From assembly GCA_947476745.1 (NCBI GenBank), contig CANJRG010000007.1, forward strand, positions 109,664 through 173,663: DNA of 64,000 bases, in the 5' to 3' direction. The stretch is from Acidimicrobiia bacterium (GTDB lineage: Bacteria; Actinomycetota; Acidimicrobiia; Acidimicrobiales; CAIXPF01). The position numbers and the translations under genes are program-made. Under the pieces are notes generated by a model that ran no database searches, had not been told where the DNA came from, and saw only the letters and a list, made by a program, of their open reading frames with translations. Positions 1 through 9,060 of the stretch are shown piece by piece. How positions within the stretch are numbered: the stretch's first letter is position 1; each line of letters opens with the position of its first letter.

Positions 1-1337
1 TCGGGGGTCAGACCGACCGGTACGACGGTGGCGGGCAGGTGGACGAACCCGATGAACGACGTCCATGCCAGCACATCGGCGTAAGGCCGATCGACCCCGT
101 CGATGAGCAGCGTACGGCTGTAGAGGCTGCCGTGCTGAGTGTGGGGGAATGCCGCCATCGCCGCCACCGGGCACAGCAGCACGTCGTAACGGGTGAAGAA
201 GTCGGCCCAACGGCGGCGCAGATGCTGACGGCGTTCGTCGAGCAGCAGCCAGTCGCGGTGGCTGATCACCGAGGCCCGGGCGCGCATGGCCATGGTCGGG
301 TCGGTGTCTGTCGAAGCGGCCAGCGTCTGGAGCCTGTCCCATTCCTCGTCGGTACGGGCCGGGCTGGTCGCGGCCGAGATCAGCGGCACACCGACGTCCC
401 ACACCTCACGCAGCGCGACCTCCGGCCGGGCGGACCGGTCGATCGACGCGCCCGATGCCACGAGCCCATCGACTGCGGCTTCCAGCAGCGCCTGCACGTC
501 AGCGGCGACCGGGCAGCTGATGTCGTCGAGCCATGCCGCGACCCGGAAGTCAGCCAGCCGTTCCTGACGCGGCGCGGGCAGATCGAGTTTCCAGCCGACG
601 GCTCGGTCTGCGGTGGGTCCGGATAGCACGTCGAAGACCAGCGACAGGTCGGCTACGGAACGGGCGATCGGGCCGAACACGTTGACGTCGGCCTCGCTGA
701 ACCCGCCGGTGGTGTGGTCGAGGTAACCGAGCTGCGGCACCACGCCAAAGCTGGGCTTGTGGCCACATACCCCGGCGAAGTGCGACGGCAGACGCACCGA
801 ACCGCCGATGTCGGTGCCGATCTCGAAGCTGGTGAGCCCGGCAGATACCGCTGCCGAGGCACCGCCGCTGGACCCGCCGGGCCCGCGGGTGAGATCCCAC
901 GGGTTGTTGGTGGTGCCGAACATGGTGTTGAAGGCCTGGGCATCGCCCGACCAGCGCGGCAGGTTCGTCTTCCCGAACACGATGGCACCGGCCCGGCGCA
1001 CCGCGGCAACCACCGGCGCATCCTCGGTCGGTACGTGATCCGCGAGCTCGACGGCGCCGCCGGTGCTGCGCATCCCCTTGGTGGCGATGGCGTCCTTGAC
1101 CGTCAGCGGCAGACCGTGCAACGGCCCGGTCGGCCCTCCGGCGGCGAAGGCCGTGTCGGCCGCGTCGGCGGCATCAGCGGCTGCGTCGACATCGAGGGTG
1201 ATCACCGCGTTGACGGCCGGGTTGAGCCGTTCCACCCGTTCGAGATAGTGCGTCAGCAGCTCGCGGCTGGACAGGCGGCCGGCGGCCACCTCGGCGGCGA
1301 GCTCCGTGGCGGAGGACAGGCCGAGATCGAGATCCAT
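1..1337 (-). CDS. Amidase signature family enzyme, 3' end beyond the window
   Basis: Amidase of the Ser-cisSer-Lys class, which hydrolyses a C-N amide bond; the substrate cannot be read from sequence. The frame is open from the ATG at 1337 to the left edge (445 codons), so the C-terminus is missing. Visible triad: Lys81 in LTVKDAIATKG, cis-Ser156 in GPGGSSGGAS and nucleophile Ser180 in TDIGGSVRLPSHFAG, followed by VCGHKPS. An AGAGGAG ribosome-binding site lies just upstream of the ATG. A second, different amidase is encoded at 2488 on the other strand, with a dehalogenase-like hydrolase between them, so this corner looks like a xenobiotic or organic-nitrogen hydrolase cluster. That last point is inference. 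Confidence 0.93.
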   Translation of the reverse strand, partial: MDLDLGLSSATELAAEVAAGRLSSRELLTHYLERVERLNPAVNAVITLDVDAAADAADAADTAFAAGGPTGPLHGLPLTVKDAIATKGMRSTGGAVELADHVPTEDAPVVAAVRRAGAIVFGKTNLPRWSGDAQAFNTMFGTTNNPWDLTRGPGGSSGGASAAVSAGLTSFEIGTDIGGSVRLPSHFAGVCGHKPSFGVVPQLGYLDHTTGGFSEADVNVFGPIARSVADLSLVFDVLSGPTADRAVGWKLDLPAPRQERLADFRVAAWLDDISCPVAADVQALLEAAVDGLVASGASIDRSARPEVALREVWDVGVPLISAATSPARTDEEWDRLQTLAASTDTDPTMAMRARASVISHRDWLLLDERRQHLRRRWADFFTRYDVLLCPVAAMAAFPHTQHGSLYSRTLLIDGVDRPYADVLAWTSFIGFVHLPATVVPVGLTP

Positions 1338-1503
1338 GGGTGCTCCTCTGGGTCGGTACAGGTGGGGACCGGGGGTAGGGGTGGACGGAGTGCATCGGGT
1401 GAACCGGGCGGGCCGGCTGGTACGGAACCGGCAGGCACGGGAAACCGACTTGTCCGACAGAGACGGCCGATCGGGTGGGCGGGGCAGCACTGGACGGCGA
1501 GGG

Positions 1504-2352
1504 TCAGCCGGCCAGGAACGTCACCAGCGCTGCAAGGGTCTCGGCCGGGGCTTCCTCGGCCAGGAAGTGGCCGCAGGGCAGGGACTGGCCGCGCAGGTCA
1601 TCGGCCCAAAGCTCCCACACCGGCAGCGGGGAGGGCCGCTTGCCCGTGGGGTCGCCCCACAGCACCAGGGTCGGGCAGGCGATGCGTCGGCCGGCGTCGC
1701 GGTCGGCCCGGTCGAGCTCCACGTCGATGGTGGCGCCGGCTCTGTAGTCGTCGCAGCTGGCCCGCACGGCCTCGTCGGTGAACGCCGCCACGTAGTGCTC
1801 GAGGTTCGGCAGCGGGTTAGCCGCCCACTTCCCGCACATGGTCCGCAGGAAGTAGCCGGGATCGGCGCCGATGAGGCGCTCGGGGAAGGGCGAGGGCTGG
1901 GCCAGAAACGACCAGTGGAAGCCGCCCACGGTGGCGGTGCCCTTCATCGAGTCCCACTGATCGAGGGTGGGCACGATGTCAAGCGTGGCGAGCCGGGTGA
2001 CGACCCCGGGGTGATCCAGCGCCATGCGGTAGGACACCCGGCCTCCACGGTCGTGGCCGACCACGGCGAATCGCCCGTGGCCGAGCGTGGCCATCACCTC
2101 GACCAGCTCGGCGGCCACGACCCGCTTGCTGTAGTTGACCGACCTCTCGCCCGCCGGCGGCTTGTGGCTGGCGCCGTACCCGCGCACGTCGGGGCACACC
2201 ACCGTATGGCCGGCGGCGACCAACCCCGGGGCCACCGCGGACCACATGAGGTGGGTCTGCGGGTAGCCGTGCAACAGCAGCACCGGTGGCCCACTCCCGG
2301 CGTGGCGCAGGTGGACTCCGGCGATCTCGGCGGTCTCGAACCCTTTGAACAT
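1504..2352 (-). CDS. Fluoroacetate/haloacetate dehalogenase-like alpha/beta hydrolase
   Basis: Alpha/beta-hydrolase of 282 aa that closely follows the fluoroacetate dehalogenase pattern. The nucleophile Asp101 and carboxylate-binding Arg102 and Arg105 are in VVGHDRGGR. The acid Asp125 is in LDIVPT, and halide-pocket His146-Trp147 in FHWSFLAQP. A DDYRAGA tyrosine is near 203 and the catalytic His262 is in CGHFLAEEAP. Six of these sit at a constant offset of nine from the well-known Rhodopseudomonas enzyme (D110, R111, R114, D134, H155, W156). The frame is open further upstream, but the ATG at 2352 is where family similarity begins. It is divergent from the amidase at 2488 across 135 bp. An epoxide hydrolase is the main alternative, but the HW pair and double Arg favour dehalogenase. 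Confidence 0.88.
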   Translation of the reverse strand: MFKGFETAEIAGVHLRHAGSGPPVLLLHGYPQTHLMWSAVAPGLVAAGHTVVCPDVRGYGASHKPPAGERSVNYSKRVVAAELVEVMATLGHGRFAVVGHDRGGRVSYRMALDHPGVVTRLATLDIVPTLDQWDSMKGTATVGGFHWSFLAQPSPFPERLIGADPGYFLRTMCGKWAANPLPNLEHYVAAFTDEAVRASCDDYRAGATIDVELDRADRDAGRRIACPTLVLWGDPTGKRPSPLPVWELWADDLRGQSLPCGHFLAEEAPAETLAALVTFLAG

Positions 2353-2487
2353 TCTCAACACGCCTTTCGCTCGATCCACCCGCACCCTACTGGCAGCCTT
2401 CCCTCCGCCGGGCCACGATCGCAGCCGGACCGGACCCGTGGCCAGGGCTACGGTGAGCGACACCGCCACCGCGAGGAACGAGGAAGC

Positions 2488-3960
2488 ATGCGGCTCGACG
2501 AATACGCCGGTTACGACGCCGTGGGGCTGGCCCACCTGGTGCGCACGGGCGAGGTCAGCGCCGCCGAGCTCACCGAGCTGGCCATCGCCGGCGCCGCAGC
2601 CGTCGACCCGCAGCTCAACGCCCTCGTCGAGCTCTACGACGACGCCCGCGACCGGGCCCGTGGGGCTGATGCCGTGCCGACGGGCCCGCTGGCCGGGGTC
2701 CCCATGGTCCGCAAGGACATCGGCGCCCCCGAGGCGGGCAAGCGCACCGAGCTGGGCAGCCGGCTGGCCGAAGGCCTCGTCACCCACCGCGACAGCCACC
2801 TGACCGCGGCGTTCAAGGAAGCCGGCCTCGTCATCATCGGGCGGTCGGCCACCTCGGAGTTCGGCTGCTACGGCACGGTCGAGACAGCGCTGCGCGGTAC
2901 GACGAACAACCCGTGGAAGCCGGGCCACACCTCCGGCGGGTCCTCCGGCGGCTCGGCTGCGCTGGTCGCCGCCGGGGTGGTGCCGATCGGGCACGCCAAC
3001 GACGGTGCCGGCTCCATCCGCATCCCGGCGAGCTGCTGCGGCCTGGTAGGGCTCAAGCCGTCACGCGGCCGCGTGTCGGCCGGACCGGGGGCCGGTGAAC
3101 CGAACTTCGGTGGATCGGTCCAGCTCGTGGTGACCCGCACGCTGGCCGACACCGCGACCGTGCTCGACGCCGTCGGTGGCCCGCGTCCGGGCGACCCGTT
3201 CGTCATCCCCGGCCCCGACCGGCTCTATGCAGCGATCGCCGCGTCAGCCGCAGCCGGCGACGCCGGCCCGCTGCGCATCGGCCTGACCACCGCCCCGTGG
3301 GGCCCGGGTGTGGTCCATCCCGAGGTCGCCGCTGCGGTACGGGCCACCGGCGAGGCCCTCGAGGCGCTCGGCCATCACGTGCAGGAGGCCGCCTTCCCGT
3401 TCGACTTCGAGCAGTTCGAGCACCCGTTCATGGACCTGTGGGCGCTCGGTACTGCGGGCCCGGTCGTCGGGATCGGCGAGCGGATGCACCGGCCGCTGAG
3501 CGAGGAGTTCCTCGAGCCGGTGACCCTGGCGTGGCTGGAGCACTACCACCGGCTCACCGCGGGCGACATCCCCCACGCCCTCGACCAGGTGAACCGCATG
3601 GCCCGCCGGTCCGGCGTCTTCTTCGCCGAGTACGACCTGCTGCTCACCCCGACCCTGGCCCAGCCACCTGTACCATTCGGTATGGTGAACGGGACCCGGA
3701 CCGACCTCGATGCTGCCGGCAACGCCCGAGCACTGCTCGAGTTCAACCCGTACTGCCCGCTGTTCAACCTGACCGGGCAACCCGCGCTGACCCTGCCCCT
3801 GGCCCAGTCCACCGACGGCCTGCCCATCGGCGTCCAACTCGTGGCTCGTCACGCCGAGGAAGCCGCCCTGGTAGCCGTTGGGGCGCAGCTCGAGCAGGCC
3901 CTGCCATGGGCCGCACGACGGCCGGCCGTGCACGTGGCCGGGGCAGTGCCCGGCCGCTGA
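2488..3960 (+). CDS. Amidase signature family enzyme (NylA-like)
   Basis: Complete 490-aa amidase. Catalytic residues: Lys76 in VPMVRKDIG, cis-Ser152 in HTSGGSSGGSAAL and nucleophile Ser176 in DGAGSIRIPASCCGLVGLKP. The N-terminal MRLDEYAGYDAVGLAHLVRTGEVS and the spacing resemble the branch with 6-aminohexanoate cyclic-dimer hydrolases and aryl acylamidases; the exact amide is unknown. The frame stays open far upstream, but the ATG at 2488 has an AGGA box (GAACGAGGAAGC) and starts at the family boundary. It is divergent from the dehalogenase-like gene and probably transcribed alone, since the next gene is convergent. Confidence 0.93.
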   Translation: MRLDEYAGYDAVGLAHLVRTGEVSAAELTELAIAGAAAVDPQLNALVELYDDARDRARGADAVPTGPLAGVPMVRKDIGAPEAGKRTELGSRLAEGLVTHRDSHLTAAFKEAGLVIIGRSATSEFGCYGTVETALRGTTNNPWKPGHTSGGSSGGSAALVAAGVVPIGHANDGAGSIRIPASCCGLVGLKPSRGRVSAGPGAGEPNFGGSVQLVVTRTLADTATVLDAVGGPRPGDPFVIPGPDRLYAAIAASAAAGDAGPLRIGLTTAPWGPGVVHPEVAAAVRATGEALEALGHHVQEAAFPFDFEQFEHPFMDLWALGTAGPVVGIGERMHRPLSEEFLEPVTLAWLEHYHRLTAGDIPHALDQVNRMARRSGVFFAEYDLLLTPTLAQPPVPFGMVNGTRTDLDAAGNARALLEFNPYCPLFNLTGQPALTLPLAQSTDGLPIGVQLVARHAEEAALVAVGAQLEQALPWAARRPAVHVAGAVPGR

Positions 3961-3999
3961 TCGCTCCGGATCCGCCGTCGAACTCCCGGACGACGTCGC

Positions 4000-5742
4000 T
4001 CAGCAGCCGGGCAGGCGGAACGAGGCGATCCGTGTCTGCCAGCCGGCGGCGGACGCCCGCTGGCCACCCGCGGTGTAGTACTGGTTGACATACCAGAAGG
4101 TACAGTCGTCCACCGGGTCGACGTTCATGGACGTGTAGTCGCCCCACCGCGAGCTCAGGCTGCGCTGCACCCCGGTCCCGTGGACGATGACCCGTTCCCG
4201 TTGCGGCAGGGTGCCGAGCGGATCCCCGGCCAGACGGGCCACGTAACGAATGCCGGGATACGTGTCGAAGCCGTTGACCACGCTGAACCCGAGTGAGGCG
4301 TTGCCCGCCTTGTCCTGGGCGATGGAGCCCATCCACCGGTGGGTGGCGTCGAAGGGGGCGTAGGTTCCCTGCTGGTGGACCCGGTAGCCGCCGGGACCGC
4401 GGCGGATCTCGTACCAGCGCAGGCCGGCGATGCCGGACCGGGCCTGCACCGACTGCGTCGTCACCATCGAGTCGTAGCCGGAGAAGCGCCGATAGGCCAG
4501 GCGCCACAGCGGCCGCTGCCGGTAGGACTGGATGTCGAGGTAGCGGTCACGGCTGAGGCCCGGCTGCGCCAGGCAGTCACGGGGGCCCGGCGAACACGGG
4601 AACATCGAGTCGAACGGCGCCACCGGCAGCTGCGCTGCCAACCGCAGCGACGGCCGGACCGAGCCCGACCAGGACACCGAGAGCTCCCACACGTTGAGGG
4701 CATCGATGGTTGCACCCAAGCCCGCGCCGTCGTCCTGGGTGCCCACCAGCGGGATGGCCCGACCGGCCACCGGCCACCGGGTCCCGTCGACGTCGGCGGG
4801 TAGCAACCCGTCGCCCACCAACGGGGTCAGGGCCGGGTTGGTGGCGTCGAGATACCAGCCGACGCCACGGACCCTGGCGCGGCCGGCCAGCATCCGGTCC
4901 AGCTCGAGGGCGTACACGCCCACTCCTTCGCCACCGTCGAGGGGGAACTCACGGGTGGTCACCACCAGCGTGTCGTTCCAGACGCCGTATTTCGGGTAGT
5001 CGGGGAAGTTCGCGCCGGTGCTGAACGCATACCGGTAGTAGCCGCCGGTCGGATCGCCGGTTGCCGACACGGCCAGACAGATCGCGTTGTCGCCGAAGCC
5101 ACCCAACCCCAGCTGGGTGAGGATCCATCGGTCGTGCTGCCCGTCGTAGAGCACGACCGGATCGCCGTTGGGGTCACGGCACGCCTCGACGCCGAAGCCC
5201 TCCCACAGACGGTCCAGGCCGAGCGGGCCGAGGATGCGTTCGCCCGACTTGGTGTAGACGGCCAACACCAGGTTGACCATCTGCACGTAGTGGTTCGGCC
5301 CGACGTCACCGACCGGGTCGGCGGGACTCACCCGGTAGCCGACCACCCGCTCGTTGTCGCCGCTGGAGAGGCCCTCGAAGGTGCTCGGGACCGGCCCGAC
5401 CGGCAACCGGACGGGTGCCGCAGCGTCGATCGTTTCGGCCGGGGAGACCGGTTCGTCCGGCTCGTCCTCGACGGCGGGGCGCTCGCCGCCAGCGACCACC
5501 CGCAGCGGCGACCGCAGCATCGCGGCGCCGGCCGCGGGCGAGGACCCCGCCGCGGCAAGTTCCCGAACCGACACCGACCGGTCGGCTGCGGTCACCGGCA
5601 ACACCCGGGGCGATCCTGCGGAGAGCCCGGCGGCCTCCACCGGCGCATCGGGCAGAGCCAACACGCCGAGCACCGCGGCCAGCGCGAGCACGACGGCTCC
5701 GGCCCCGCGACGCGACGCGCCCAACGACCGGATTGTTCCCAC
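4000..5742 (-). CDS. Secreted protein of unknown function, probable beta-propeller
   Basis: About 580 aa with an N-terminal Arg-rich stretch and hydrophobic run (VVLALAAVLGVLALPDAPVEA) that reads as a signal peptide, so it is probably exported. The mature part has the phrase DPVGDVGPNHYVQMVN, then many Asp/Gly/Trp-rich strands (LYDGQHDRWILTQL, YPKYGVWNDTLVVTTREF), and near the C-terminus SSRWGDYTSMNVDPVDDCTFWYVNQYY. I have seen this pattern in large uncharacterised bacterial surface proteins, and it suggests a propeller fold. No catalytic residues are recognised. The start is uncertain: GTG at 5742 (chosen, signal peptide begins promptly), GTG at 5769 or TTG at 5814. Confidence 0.8.
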   Translation of the reverse strand: MGTIRSLGASRRGAGAVVLALAAVLGVLALPDAPVEAAGLSAGSPRVLPVTAADRSVSVRELAAAGSSPAAGAAMLRSPLRVVAGGERPAVEDEPDEPVSPAETIDAAAPVRLPVGPVPSTFEGLSSGDNERVVGYRVSPADPVGDVGPNHYVQMVNLVLAVYTKSGERILGPLGLDRLWEGFGVEACRDPNGDPVVLYDGQHDRWILTQLGLGGFGDNAICLAVSATGDPTGGYYRYAFSTGANFPDYPKYGVWNDTLVVTTREFPLDGGEGVGVYALELDRMLAGRARVRGVGWYLDATNPALTPLVGDGLLPADVDGTRWPVAGRAIPLVGTQDDGAGLGATIDALNVWELSVSWSGSVRPSLRLAAQLPVAPFDSMFPCSPGPRDCLAQPGLSRDRYLDIQSYRQRPLWRLAYRRFSGYDSMVTTQSVQARSGIAGLRWYEIRRGPGGYRVHQQGTYAPFDATHRWMGSIAQDKAGNASLGFSVVNGFDTYPGIRYVARLAGDPLGTLPQRERVIVHGTGVQRSLSSRWGDYTSMNVDPVDDCTFWYVNQYYTAGGQRASAAGWQTRIASFRLPGC

Positions 5743-5858
5743 CGTTCCGCCCTTCGCCGAGCCGATCACGCCACCTACTGCGGGAATCGACCTTCCCGAC
5801 GGTAGTGCCGGCAACCGCGGCGGCGGTGGATGTCTCCGGCGGACGAGTTCGCCTCCCG

Positions 5859-6983
5859 TCAGGGCCGGACGAGCGCCTTCTGGCCGGTCGCCTGGCGGCT
5901 GTAGACGGCGATCTCGTCGAGATCGAGCAGCGCGTCGAGCGACAGTTCCTTGGTGTAGGAGCTCGCGAAGGTGCTGTGCAGCTCCTCCACCACCCGCCGG
6001 CGGAGGCCCGCAGCCACCTCGGGACCCACTGCGGTCAGGAAGTTGGTGAGCAACCAGCCGCCGATCCCCCAGGCCATGCCGAAGGTACGGTCGAGCTCGG
6101 TGCGACCACGGTCGAGGTTGCCGTAGAGGTACACCTGTTTGTGCACCGCCGAGCCGTAGCGGTTGTAGGCGCCGGCCTGGCCGGCGAGCACTGCGGTCTC
6201 CATCGCGGCCAGGATGCGGCCTGCCAGCGAACCTCCGCCGATGGCGTCGAAGGCGATCGTCGCACCGCTGGCCTGGAGCGCAGCGGCCAGCTCGTCGTCG
6301 AAGCCCGGTGAGCTGGTGTCACAGACCAGGGTTGCGCCCTGGCCACGCAGCAGCTCGGCCTGATCGGGCCGGCGCACCACGTTGACGAGCGGCACCCCGT
6401 CCGCGAGGCAGATCCGGATGAGCATCTGGCCCAGGTTCGACGCCGCCGCGGTGTGGACCAGACCGTGGTGGCCGTCGCGCCGCATCGTCTCGACCATCCC
6501 CAGGGCGGTGAGGGGGTTCACGAAGCACGACGCCGCGTCGCGGGGATCGGTACCGTCCGCCAGCACCAGGCAGGACGCCACTGGCAGGCAGCGGTACTCG
6601 GCGTACATCGCCCCGCCGAGGCCGGCAACGGTGCGGCCCATCAGCGCCTGTGCCGCCTCGGAGGACCCCGCCGCCACCACCAGGCCGGCGCCTTCGTTGC
6701 CCACCGGCAGGCTCTGGCCGACCCGAGCCGCAGCAGCCGGACCCGACACCGGCGCGACCACCACCGGATACCGATCGGTACCCTCCCGGCGGGCGGCGCC
6801 GAGATCGGCCGCAGCGAACAGCGTGCCGAGATCGGACGGGTTCACCGGGGTGGCCTGGACCCGGATCAGGACCTCGTCGGGTCCCGGCCGCGGCACGGGG
6901 ACTTCGGCGAGTTCCACCCGCACCTCCCCCGCTGCCGTCACCAGCGAACGGATCTGCCGCATCGATTCCGGTACCTCGGCCAC
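5859..6983 (-). CDS. Zinc-independent MDR oxidoreductase (quinone-oxidoreductase type)
   Basis: Medium-chain dehydrogenase/reductase, 374 aa. GroES-like half: VPVPRPGPDEVLIRVQATPVNPSD. Nucleotide-binding half: GLVHTAAASNLGQMLIRICLADGVPLVNVV. No structural-zinc Cys cluster is visible, which fits the NADPH quinone/enoyl reductase branch. The substrate is unknown. The start is GTG at 6983, preceded by a strong GAAGGAGG box (CCCGAAGGAGGAACACG). It is followed by the convergent end of the secreted-protein region and probably forms a single-gene unit. Confidence 0.9.
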   Translation of the reverse strand: MAEVPESMRQIRSLVTAAGEVRVELAEVPVPRPGPDEVLIRVQATPVNPSDLGTLFAAADLGAARREGTDRYPVVVAPVSGPAAAARVGQSLPVGNEGAGLVVAAGSSEAAQALMGRTVAGLGGAMYAEYRCLPVASCLVLADGTDPRDAASCFVNPLTALGMVETMRRDGHHGLVHTAAASNLGQMLIRICLADGVPLVNVVRRPDQAELLRGQGATLVCDTSSPGFDDELAAALQASGATIAFDAIGGGSLAGRILAAMETAVLAGQAGAYNRYGSAVHKQVYLYGNLDRGRTELDRTFGMAWGIGGWLLTNFLTAVGPEVAAGLRRRVVEELHSTFASSYTKELSLDALLDLDEIAVYSRQATGQKALVRP

Positions 6984-7044
6984 CGTGTTCCTCCTTCGGG
7001 GTGTGCTGCGCGCACCCTACCGGGGACCGGCACGCCGGCCCGGG

Positions 7045-8988
7045 TCACTCGCAGCGACAGTCGACCGTCTGCTCGAGCACCTGCCAGCGGAACCGTACCG
7101 GTGGGGACAACGTGGCACAGCCGATGCAGCGCATGTACCACTGCCCGTCGATCAAGATGATCTCGAGCGGCGCCTGCCCCGTCGACAGCTTCTTCGGCAC
7201 GGCCTTCGGCTTGAGCACCGACGGCAGGTCGAGCGGTTCGGGCTCGAGATAAGGCAGTTCCTCGGCCTCACGCCGTTCCACGGGGGGCAGCGCCGCCGCG
7301 GCCCGACGCCATACCGCGTGGTGCAACGGGCCGACCTCGTCCCAACGCAGGAAGCTGACCACGGCGTAGAGCAGCTCGAACCCCACACGCCCAGCCACCT
7401 CGGCGACCAGGTCGTCGGAGTCCTGGCGGTCTGCCAGGCCACCGGCGGGGCCCTCGCAACGCTGGGCCAACGCCCACCAGGCCGACTGCTCGCCGGCCTC
7501 CAAGGCCCGCCGGGTGGGAGTGACCTCCACCGCACCGGCAGAGCCGGAACCACGGGCCCCGCCGTCGTCGGCCCCCGGGCTCAGGGCCGTCCCGAACGGA
7601 CCGATCACCGCCGGTTCGCGCACCACGTCCGGGCCCGGGGCGGCGAGGAACGCGTCGATCTCCTCGAACCGGGCACTGTCGAAGGTGCCGGCGGCTTCGG
7701 CGATGCGTTCGATCTCGTCGAGGAACCCGTCGCGTTCGAAGCGCATCGACGGGTCCTCGAGGGTGTCCTTGGCGAACATGATCACGAAACGGACGCCCAC
7801 ACCGGCACGCTTGCGCCGCAGGATCCGGCCCATCCGCTGGATCATCTGACGGCGGGTCCGGCTGGCGCTCATCACGATGCCGAGGTTGGCGTCGGGCACG
7901 TCGATGCCCTCGTCGAGCACCCGGGGGGCCGCCACGGCGTCGAGGCGGCGGTGGCGGAGGTCCTCGAGGATGTCCTTGCGGAAGCGGCGCGCCGTGGCCC
8001 CGGTGATCAGCTCGATGGACACCAGCGGGTCCAGCCGGTTGATGGCGTGGTTGGCCGCCCGCACCGTCTCGGTGAACAGCAGCGCCCCTTCCGCCTGACG
8101 GATCGCCGGCGCGAACCGGCCCAGCAGCTCGTACTTGCCCGAGCTCTGGGCCACGATCTGGCGGCGCTTGGCGAAGGCGTCGAGGTAGTCCCGTGCGGCC
8201 CGGCCGTCCGCGCCGGCGTCGTGTTCGGCGAGGTGCCCGACAGCGGCCAGGAACGCCCCGAACGGTTCGATCGGCATCCCCCGCACCTGACGGAGGTGGC
8301 TACGCGCCGACACCAGTTGGGCCTCGGTGGCGATGTACTCGGCCCGTTCCTCCACGGACAGGGCCACCCCGACGAAGGCCACCCGGGGCCGGGCGCACAC
8401 CCCGTCGGCGATCGCCTCCTCGAAGCCGTAGCGATAGCAGATGCCCCCGAAGAACGGCAGCAACAGGTCGGCCACGGCGTCGTCGGCACGTTCCAGCGTG
8501 GCGGTGAGGCCGAGGCGTTCGGCGTAGGCCGGCAACAGGGCCCGTCGCAGCACCCCGCCCCCGAAGCCGTGGCATTCGTCGGCGATGAGCAGCCCGCTCA
8601 TACCCTCGGGCGGCAACGGCCGATGCGCAGCAGTCGAGTGACGGGTGGCGACGAGCACGTCGCAGTCGGTGGGCTCGTCCCTGCCGCTGTCGCCGAGCCG
8701 GCCGATGCGGGCGCCGGGCAGGGCGTCGGTGAGCCGGCCGTACCACTGTTCCATCAGCACCCGCGACGGCACGACGATGAGCACGAAACACCCGCGGCGC
8801 AGCGCGTCGGCGGTGGCGGCGATGGCGACGTCGGTCTTGCCCGACCCGGTGACCGCCTCGATCACCCCACGCCGGCCGCACTGCAACCAGGCCACGAGGG
8901 CGTCGAGCTGCCAGCGGTACAGCGCACGCCGCGTTCCGCTCACCCCGGTGACGGGCGAGGGGCTGGAAGCGGGGGCACGCACGGACAT
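7045..8988 (-). CDS. SF2 DNA helicase, XPB/UvsW-like
   Basis: Superfamily 2 helicase, 647 aa. Motifs in order: Q-like element YRWQLDALVAWL, Walker A EAVTGSGKT (about residues 43-51), Ia VPSRVLMEQW, motif II IADECHGFG (DECH), motif III GLTATLER, and C-terminal RecA motifs RVLDEGIDVP and QRMGRILRRK. The C-terminus carries two Cys pairs (RCIGCATLS and VDCRCE) that could bind zinc. The family translocates on DNA in repair or recombination; a specific role cannot be assigned. A TAGTCT box lies 10 nt upstream of the ATG at 8988, so the message may have almost no leader. Confidence 0.93.
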   Translation of the reverse strand: MSVRAPASSPSPVTGVSGTRRALYRWQLDALVAWLQCGRRGVIEAVTGSGKTDVAIAATADALRRGCFVLIVVPSRVLMEQWYGRLTDALPGARIGRLGDSGRDEPTDCDVLVATRHSTAAHRPLPPEGMSGLLIADECHGFGGGVLRRALLPAYAERLGLTATLERADDAVADLLLPFFGGICYRYGFEEAIADGVCARPRVAFVGVALSVEERAEYIATEAQLVSARSHLRQVRGMPIEPFGAFLAAVGHLAEHDAGADGRAARDYLDAFAKRRQIVAQSSGKYELLGRFAPAIRQAEGALLFTETVRAANHAINRLDPLVSIELITGATARRFRKDILEDLRHRRLDAVAAPRVLDEGIDVPDANLGIVMSASRTRRQMIQRMGRILRRKRAGVGVRFVIMFAKDTLEDPSMRFERDGFLDEIERIAEAAGTFDSARFEEIDAFLAAPGPDVVREPAVIGPFGTALSPGADDGGARGSGSAGAVEVTPTRRALEAGEQSAWWALAQRCEGPAGGLADRQDSDDLVAEVAGRVGFELLYAVVSFLRWDEVGPLHHAVWRRAAAALPPVERREAEELPYLEPEPLDLPSVLKPKAVPKKLSTGQAPLEIILIDGQWYMRCIGCATLSPPVRFRWQVLEQTVDCRCE

Positions 8989-9060
8989 CGAACCGTCCAG
9001 ACTAGAGGCCGAAGCACCGTTCCCGCTGCCTGCCGTCGCGCCGACGGGCCGGCGGCGGGG

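Noticed and set aside
3663..3683. Hairpin in the amidase gene around GTACCATTCGGTATGG
   Set aside because: Imperfect stem with wobble pairs within well-conserved coding sequence; likely chance.
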